Assembly (NCBI GenBank): GCA_964460485.1
Contig: CAYWRY010000001.1
Location: forward strand, 26,772 to 90,771
Origin: VGRF01 sp964460485
GTDB lineage: Bacteria > Myxococcota_A > UBA9160 > UBA6930
Direction: 5' to 3'
Length of the DNA: 64,000 bases
Positions 58,983 through 64,000 of the stretch are shown in pieces (within the stretch, counting starts at the first letter, position 1; each line of letters begins with the position of its first letter). The notes below the pieces were generated by a model. That model was not told the DNA's origin. It worked only from the letters and a program-made list of their open reading frames with translations, and ran no database searches. A program made the position numbers and the translations under genes.

Positions 58983-60011
58983 TTGTCCTACCACCCCCTG
59001 CGCGTGCGCGAAGTCGTGCGCGAGACCCAAGACACGCTCTCCTACGTGCTCGACGTCCCTCCGGAGCTGGCCGAGCGCTTCCGCTACCGCGCGGGGCAGT
59101 TCCTCACCTTCAAAGTGCCGGCCGCAGGCGGCGAGCTCTTGCGCTGCTACTCGCTGTCGAGCGCGCCCGAGACCGACGCGGCGCCCAAGGTGACGGTGAA
59201 GCTCGTGCCGGGCGGCCGCGGCTCGGGCTGGTTCCACGCGAGCGTGACGCAGGGCACGGTGCTCCAGGTGATGCAGCCCGCCGGGCGCTTCGTCCTCCAC
59301 GACGCTGCCGAGCGACCCCTGCTCTTGTTCGCGGGCGGTAGCGGCGTCACGCCGATCCTGTCCCTGATCAAGGCCGCGCTCACCACCACGCAGCGTCGCA
59401 TGCGCCTCTTCTACGCGAACCGCGACGCCGCCTCGGTGATCTTCCGCGCCGAGCTCGACGCTCTCGCGGCAAAGCACGGCGCGCGCCTCGAGGTGGTCCA
59501 TCATCTCGACGCGGAGCAGGGGCTGACGTCGCGGCCCGAAGTCGAGCGCTCCCACGCGGGCTACGAGCAGGCGGATGCCTACTTGTGCGGTCCGGGCCCG
59601 TTCATGGAGCTGGTCGAGCAGGCGCTGCTCGCACGCGGCCACTCGCGCGATCACCTGTGGATCGAACGATTCGAGGGCGTCGGGGAGCACTCGCACGCGG
59701 GCGCGCCGGCCGCAGCGCCGAGCACGGCCGCGGTGCCTTCCGAAGTGATCGTGCACCTGGACAAGACCGCGCACCGCATTCCCTACGCCAAGGGCCAGAG
59801 CCTGCTCGCGGCGGCGCGCAAGGCGGGTGTGGGCGCGCCGTTCGCGTGCGAAGAGGGCTACTGCGGCTCGTGCGCGGCGAAGGTGCTGCGCGGCAAGGTG
59901 ACGATGCTCGCCAACGACGTGTTCACGCCCGAGGAGGTCGCGCAGGGCTGGATCCTCACCTGCCAGGGCCACGCCGAAGGCGGCGAGTGCGAGATCAGCT
60001 GGGACGTGTGA
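58983..60011 (+). CDS. 2Fe-2S flavin oxidoreductase (KshB/CDO-reductase type)
   Basis: This 342-residue protein has an FAD domain with LRCYSLSS, an NAD(P) domain with GGSGVTPILSLIK and YLCGPGPFM, and a C-terminal plant-type ferredoxin domain with Cys289, Cys294, Cys297 and Cys327. It passes electrons from NAD(P)H to an oxygenase, as in KshB. The TTG at 58983 is the only fitting start, with GGAG 7 bases upstream. A perfect CRP-like site lies just before it. The P450 upstream is one candidate partner. Confidence 0.92.
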   Translation: MSYHPLRVREVVRETQDTLSYVLDVPPELAERFRYRAGQFLTFKVPAAGGELLRCYSLSSAPETDAAPKVTVKLVPGGRGSGWFHASVTQGTVLQVMQPAGRFVLHDAAERPLLLFAGGSGVTPILSLIKAALTTTQRRMRLFYANRDAASVIFRAELDALAAKHGARLEVVHHLDAEQGLTSRPEVERSHAGYEQADAYLCGPGPFMELVEQALLARGHSRDHLWIERFEGVGEHSHAGAPAAAPSTAAVPSEVIVHLDKTAHRIPYAKGQSLLAAARKAGVGAPFACEEGYCGSCAAKVLRGKVTMLANDVFTPEEVAQGWILTCQGHAEGGECEISWDV

Positions 60012-60230
60012 GCCCGAGCGGCGGGTGGGCGGAGCGTTGCGCGATCTCGGCGCCCCGCGCGTCTTCGCGCTCGCAGCGAGGGGCGAGCGACTGCGCGGCG
60101 AGCGCGACGCGCTCGGCGCCATCGCCGAGGCATGTGGGGGCTCACCCGCCCGGCCCGCCGGAAGACGTGGTTCGTGGCGCGCCTGCAGGATCTGAACGCG
60201 CGATTGGCCGCGCCACAGGCGGGCTGAGCT

Positions 60231-60545
60231 TCAGCCCAGCTTCGCCTTCGAGATCTTCACGTCGAAGCGCTCGGTCACCGCCGCGCTGCGCCGTACGGCC
60301 TTCTCGGTCGTATAGAGCAGCTTCTTGCCGCTGGCGTCGTAGATGCGGATGTAGACGTCCGGCTCGGTCTCCTCGAGGTCGCGGAAGTGGGCTTCGCTGT
60401 AGGAGATCTCGAACTTGCCCAGGGCGTCGGTCAGCGTGTCGCCGAGCTTGTCGTCGAAGATCAGGTCCTTGTCGTAGGCGCGGACGCGGAGGCCCTGGAG
60501 CGGCTTCCCGGACTCTTCCTCGACCACGGTTCCGATCACGCGCAT
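60231..60545 (-). CDS. Transthyretin/carboxypeptidase-regulatory-like beta-sandwich protein
   Basis: This 104-residue protein begins MRVIGTVVEEESGKPLQGLRVRAYDKD, a Cna-B/transthyretin-like pattern (G-x-V-x-D/E...G-x-P-L-x-G-x-x-V). It continues with GKFEISYSEAHF and ends with repeated beta strands, with no signal peptide. AGGAGG precedes the ATG at 60545. It is probably a single beta-sandwich binding module. The function is not known. Confidence 0.75.
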   Translation of the reverse strand: MRVIGTVVEEESGKPLQGLRVRAYDKDLIFDDKLGDTLTDALGKFEISYSEAHFRDLEETEPDVYIRIYDASGKKLLYTTEKAVRRSAAVTERFDVKISKAKLG

Positions 60546-60641
60546 GGGCGCCTCCTGCAAGCTTCGCGAAGGCGCGCATCGTATGGCGGGCGCATTCGCC
60601 GGGCAAGCGAAAACTCTGTGAGCGCGCGGGGTTCGGGCGGC

Positions 60642-61088
60642 TCAGAAGGCGCCGAGGCTGAGCTTTCTGCGCGCGGTGGAGAGCGCGAGCTCCCGCCAGA
60701 TGGCGGCGTCGACCGCGCGCGCGCCGGGGGTCGCGAGCGTCTCGACGTGGGCGTGCAGCGCGATCAGCAGCGAGCGCAGGCGCTGATTGCTCGCCTCGAG
60801 CGCGGGCACGAGCAGACTCTCGTCGCGGGAGGCAGCGGCGTCGCGCAGGCGCGCCGCGAGCTCCGGGTCGGCGACGACTTCCAGCGCCTGCGCAAACAGC
60901 GCGCGCAGCGCGGAGTTCTCCTCGACGCGGCGCGCCGCCGCGCGGTCGAACTCCTCGCGCACGGCGATCAGCAGCCCTGCGAGCATCCCGACGCTCGCCT
61001 GCCGGTAGCGCGGCTGGACCGCGGCGACGATCTCGGTCGCGAGCTGCTGCGCCGTCTGCTCCAGCACGCGCTGCGGGTCGGGCTTCAC
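60642..61088 (-). CDS. Small helical protein coupled to an APH-like kinase, unknown
   Basis: This 148-residue protein is predicted to be mainly helical, with AVREEFDRAAARRVEENSALRALF and LHAHVETLA segments. No known motif is seen. The GTG at 61088 overlaps the stop of the APH-like gene (GTGA), so the two are made together. A role in acyl-CoA dehydrogenase-linked metabolism (such pairs sit beside ACAD10/11-like kinases) is inference. Confidence 0.7.
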   Translation of the reverse strand: MKPDPQRVLEQTAQQLATEIVAAVQPRYRQASVGMLAGLLIAVREEFDRAAARRVEENSALRALFAQALEVVADPELAARLRDAAASRDESLLVPALEASNQRLRSLLIALHAHVETLATPGARAVDAAIWRELALSTARRKLSLGAF

Positions 61089-62113
61089 GCGAGCCTCCCG
61101 AGCAGGTGGAGCGCGGCGCGATCCTGCGCGTTGGTCATCAGGTAGCCGGAGATCGCGAGGATCGGGTCCTGGTTCTTGCCCGCCTGGTACTCGCGCGCGC
61201 TCGACACCCAGATGCCCTGGCCCTTCACGCACGAGAACAGCTCCCACCAATGCAGGGCCGCGGGATCGGCGACGAGCCCGCTCGCCTCCTCCCACAGCCG
61301 CACCGCCTCCGCCTTCGGCAGCAGGCCGCCGGCGCGCCCGTCGCGCGCCCACTGCCACACCGGGTTGACGCTCCAGGCGAGATCCTCGAGCGGATCGCCC
61401 AGATGGGCCATCTCCCAGTCGAGGATCGCGTGGATACGGCCGTCGGTGTCGTACAGGAAGTTCCCGGTGCGGAAGTCGCCGTGCACGACGGACACCTTCT
61501 GCGCCGCGGGAGGCGGGTTCGCGCGCAGCCAGCGGATCACCGCGCGCATCACGGGCTGGGGCTCGAGCTCGTCCTCGTCGATCACGCCCTCCCAGTAGGC
61601 GAGCTCGCGCCGCCAGCACCCGTCCGGCGCCACGTCCTTCATCACGCCCACCAGCCCGAGCGCCTTCGGGTCCGCCTTCGAGATCTCGCCCAGGATCCGC
61701 CATTTCTGCGCGCCGAGCTTTTCGCGGTGCTGGGCGTAGGGCGGCGCGCCGAGCAGGGCCGGCGAAGCCTCGAGGCCGGTCAGCTCCTGCATCACGCAGA
61801 AGGCGTAGTCGAGGTGCGCCGGGTCTTCCTCGAGCCAGATCGCCTCCGGCACGGGCACGGGCGTGCGGAAGAATGCGGCGTAGGCCGCGAACTCGAGGCG
61901 CCGCTCGGTGTCGATCAGCGAGCCGGGCGGGTCGCGGCGCAGGATCAGGTTGCGCGCCAGCTGGGCGCCGTCTTGCTCGTAGCGCAGCACGAGCCGGTAG
62001 GTCTCGCGCGACGCGCCGCCCGGAATCCGATCGAGCGCGCTCACGCGCACGTCGCGCGCGCCGGGCAGTCTGCGCGCCGCATAGGCCGCAAAGCGTTCCG
62101 CGAGGTCGCTCAT
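61085..62113 (-). CDS. APH-fold phosphotransferase (ACAD10/11-like)
   Basis: This 342-residue protein has the kinase-like fold of aminoglycoside phosphotransferases: PGGASRETYRL near the start, the catalytic loop VHGDFRTGNFL and metal site LDWEMAHLGDP. In eukaryotes and bacteria this subfamily phosphorylates hydroxy-acyl-CoA or similar; a drug-resistance role is unlikely. The ATG at 62113 begins the family N-terminus. It is divergent from the nitroreductase gene, with a dispersed repeat between them. Confidence 0.9.
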   Translation of the reverse strand: MSDLAERFAAYAARRLPGARDVRVSALDRIPGGASRETYRLVLRYEQDGAQLARNLILRRDPPGSLIDTERRLEFAAYAAFFRTPVPVPEAIWLEEDPAHLDYAFCVMQELTGLEASPALLGAPPYAQHREKLGAQKWRILGEISKADPKALGLVGVMKDVAPDGCWRRELAYWEGVIDEDELEPQPVMRAVIRWLRANPPPAAQKVSVVHGDFRTGNFLYDTDGRIHAILDWEMAHLGDPLEDLAWSVNPVWQWARDGRAGGLLPKAEAVRLWEEASGLVADPAALHWWELFSCVKGQGIWVSSAREYQAGKNQDPILAISGYLMTNAQDRAALHLLGRLA

Positions 62114-62196
62114 GCGCGCACTGTCGCACGCGCGGGGAGCCCGGGGCGAGGGGTGCGAGCGCTGGGCGCCTGGGGAATGATCGGGGGCGGCGCAAC

Positions 62197-62290
62197 GCGC
62201 GACCGCAGCTCGAGAAGCCGCAAGCGGCAAGCGCCGCGCAGCGGTGCAGGCCGCGCGCAGGGAGCCGAAGGCGAACGGAGCCCAAACGAG
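62197..62290 (+). repeat. Dispersed repeat of about 95 bp, copy B
   Basis: This is the partner of the element at 42662-42757. It ends 1 base before the ATG of the nitroreductase gene, so it forms the whole 5' region of that gene here. The GGAGCC units at its right end form a direct pair 16 bases apart. No palindrome or open frame is clear. Confidence 0.8.
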
Positions 62291-62953
62291 ATGGACGTAT
62301 ACGAGGCGCTCTACACCACGCGCGCGATGCGGCGCGTGAAGCCGGATCCGATCCCGCTGGACGTGCAGCGGCGGATCATGGACGCGGCGATCCGCGCGCC
62401 CAGCGGCGGCAACGCCCAGGGCTGGCGCTTCCTGTGGGTCGACGACGCGGGCCTCAAGGGCAAGCTCGGCCCGATCTATCGCGACTGCCTCTCGCGGCTC
62501 TGGACCACGATCTACAAGGAGCGCGTCGAGTTCGCCGAGCGGAACCCGGACGCGCCGGGCAGCGCCGGCTTCCGGCGCATGCGCGCCTCGGCGATGTGGC
62601 TCGCCGAGCACTTCGAGACGTATCCGCTGATCCTGTTCGCGTACGGGCAGGGCGATCCGAGCGGCGGCTCGATCTTCCCCGCGGTCTGGAGCGCGCAGCT
62701 CGCGGCGCGCGCCGAGGGCGTCGGCACGGCCCTCACCAGCGTCTTCCACTTCCGCATCGCCGAGGTGAACGAGCTGTTAGGGGTGCCCAAGGACGCGGGC
62801 TGGGGCTTCCACGCCTGCGTGACGTTCGGCTATCCGACCGGCAAGTGGGGCGTCGCCCCGCGCGTGCCCGTGCACAAGGTGATGCACCGGAACCGCTGGG
62901 GCGCGAGCATCGGCTTCGAGGCGCCGCAGCCGCTCTGGCCCCGCCCTGAGTGA
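62291..62953 (+). CDS. Nitroreductase family protein
   Basis: This 220-residue FMN enzyme has TTRAMRRVKPDPIPLDVQRRIMDAAIRAPSGGNAQGWRF, the conserved N-terminal FMN-binding signature, and a late GWGFHACVTFGYPTGKWG loop. It reduces nitro compounds, quinones or related substrates with NAD(P)H. The ATG at 62291 follows the repeat element directly, whose GGAGCCC may serve as a ribosome site. Confidence 0.9.
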   Translation: MDVYEALYTTRAMRRVKPDPIPLDVQRRIMDAAIRAPSGGNAQGWRFLWVDDAGLKGKLGPIYRDCLSRLWTTIYKERVEFAERNPDAPGSAGFRRMRASAMWLAEHFETYPLILFAYGQGDPSGGSIFPAVWSAQLAARAEGVGTALTSVFHFRIAEVNELLGVPKDAGWGFHACVTFGYPTGKWGVAPRVPVHKVMHRNRWGASIGFEAPQPLWPRPE

Positions 62954-63124
62954 GCTTCGCTCGCCTCGGCCCTCTCTGACGGACCCTAAAGCCGCCCGGC
63001 TCGCCGCGCGCCCGCTGCGTCGGCCTCGGCGACGCCGGCCGGCTTGCGCTCTTCGCGATCCCACACAGCGACACGACGGCCTGCGCAGGCTCGAATTTCC
63101 CCCAGCATCCAGCACACTGCGCGC

Positions 63125-64000
63125 ATGGCGAAGAAAGAAGCTGCTCCGAAGTCCGATGCGTTCTTCCAGTTCTCGGGAACCAAGGGTTACATCGCGTCCG
63201 CGTCGCTGGTCGACGCGGTGAACTGCGCGATCGCCCTCGAGCGACCGCTGCTCATCAAGGGCGAGCCAGGCACCGGCAAGACGCTGCTCGCGCAGCACGT
63301 GGCCGAGGGCCTCGGGCTCCAGATCGAGCGCTGGCACATCAAGTCCACGACCAAGGCCCAGGAGGGCCTCTACGTCTACGACACCGTGCAGCGCCTGAAC
63401 GACGCGCGCTTCGGCGAGGGCGACGTCGCCAACATTCGCGCCTACATCCGCATGGGCCCGGTAGGCCGCGCGTTCCAATCCGACCAGCGCAAAGTCCTCT
63501 TGATCGACGAGATCGACAAGGCCGATCTCGAGTTCCCGAATGATCTGCTGCGCGAGCTCGACGAGATGCGCTTCACGGTGACCGAGACGAGCGACGAGAT
63601 CGTCGCCAAGCACCGGCCGATCGTGATCATCACGTCGAACAACGAGAAGGAGCTGCCGGACGCCTTCCTGCGCCGCTGCGTGTTCCACTTCATCGAGTTC
63701 CCGGACCGGCAGCTCATGACGCAGATCGTCGCCGTCCACCATCCGCACCTGAAGACGCAGCTGCTCGACCAGGTGCTGATCAAGTTCTACTGGCTGCGCG
63801 AGCAAGGCGAGCTGCGCAAGAGGCCGTCCACCAGCGAGCTGATCGACTGGATCGCCGTGCTCCAGCGCTCGGGCATGAGCGCCGACGACATCGAGATGCA
63901 CATCCCCTTCCTCGGCGCGCTGCTGAAGCACGAGAAGGACGTGGACGCGCTCGAGAAGTACCACGACCGCGGCGGGCGCTACCCGAGCGAGTGGAAAGAG
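63125..64000 (+). CDS. MoxR-family AAA+ ATPase (3' end outside window)
   Basis: The 292 visible residues have no stop before the window edge. Walker A is GEPGTGKT (about residue 47), Walker B VLLIDEIDKAD, with sensor-1-like IITSNNEKELPDAFLRRC after it. MoxR proteins are chaperone-like ATPases that insert metals or activate partner VWA-domain proteins, whose genes usually follow, here out of view. The ATG at 63125 gives the usual short N-terminal extension. Confidence 0.93.
   Translation, partial: MAKKEAAPKSDAFFQFSGTKGYIASASLVDAVNCAIALERPLLIKGEPGTGKTLLAQHVAEGLGLQIERWHIKSTTKAQEGLYVYDTVQRLNDARFGEGDVANIRAYIRMGPVGRAFQSDQRKVLLIDEIDKADLEFPNDLLRELDEMRFTVTETSDEIVAKHRPIVIITSNNEKELPDAFLRRCVFHFIEFPDRQLMTQIVAVHHPHLKTQLLDQVLIKFYWLREQGELRKRPSTSELIDWIAVLQRSGMSADDIEMHIPFLGALLKHEKDVDALEKYHDRGGRYPSEWKE

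Noticed and set aside
60013..60227. Possible short-chain-dehydrogenase remnant (VFALAARGERLRGERDAL-like stretch) and a 31-codon frame
   Set aside because: The similarity is short, needs a frame change, and could be chance in GC-rich DNA.
61085..62113. Antibiotic resistance (aminoglycoside kinase) interpretation
   Set aside because: The motifs match the ACAD10/11-like metabolic subfamily and there is no mobile or resistance context.

Overview
The window is very GC-rich bacterial DNA with tightly packed genes, many GTG starts and many 4-base stop/start overlaps (GTGA, ATGA). The cell is Gram-negative: it encodes apolipoprotein N-acyltransferase, a TonB-type protein, Tat-type signals and exported c-heme proteins. 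Sigma-54 promoters, a globin-coupled kinase, GTG/TTG starts, P450 and acyl-CoA genes fit a soil or sediment bacterium of a Myxococcota/Binatota-like or proteobacterial lineage. The phylum cannot be settled from sequence alone. No rRNA, tRNA, CRISPR array, insertion sequence or phage gene was seen, and no gene-free stretch exceeds 300 bases.

Region 1 (about 0.5-38.4 kb) is a stress and low-oxygen survival island. It holds two Hsp20 genes, a divergent GroEL, a ribosome hibernation factor fused to a cold-shock domain, a universal stress protein, hemerythrin, a CBS-domain protein, a Ca-type P-type ATPase, a phosphoribosyltransferase, malic enzyme, and an acetyl-CoA synthetase/2-oxoacid dehydrogenase/ACP operon. 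It also holds a Glu/Leu-type dehydrogenase, cyclopropane fatty acid synthase, a PRPP synthetase/nucleoside phosphorylase/beta-CASP operon, cell-wall enzymes and c-heme proteins. Near its right end sit a protoglobin histidine kinase and an NtrC-type sigma-54 activator.

The main discovery is that nearly every transcription unit in this island has a close match to the sigma-54 -24/-12 promoter, pattern (C/T/G)GG(C/T/A)A(C/T)(G/C)-N5-TGC(A/T/C). I found 16 boxes, often as divergent pairs, and none upstream of the genes I checked to the right of 38.4 kb. The island therefore reads as one locally encoded sigma-54 regulon, probably driven by heme/gas sensing. Its content resembles the mycobacterial DosR dormancy regulon (Hsp20, USP, CBS protein, PRTase, P2-type ATPase, ribosome factor, heme kinase), although the regulators are unrelated. 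In four units the predicted transcription start lies 2-4 bases from the start codon and there is no Shine-Dalgarno sequence, which suggests leaderless mRNAs.

Region 2 (38.4-64 kb) is ordinary metabolism: D-2-hydroxyacid dehydrogenase, quinone-type dihydroorotate dehydrogenase, ornithine carbamoyltransferase, enoyl-CoA hydratase/SDR/Lnt, a 955-residue beta-propeller c-heme protein, flavin oxidoreductase and carboxylesterase, and acyl-CoA dehydrogenase. It continues with a TonB-like protein, a doubly frameshifted LysR gene beside a GST, a P450, a 2Fe-2S flavin reductase preceded by a perfect CRP-like site, an APH-fold kinase, a nitroreductase, and a MoxR ATPase cut by the window end. A dispersed repeat of about 95 bp occurs upstream of two unrelated genes (42.7 kb and 62.2 kb).
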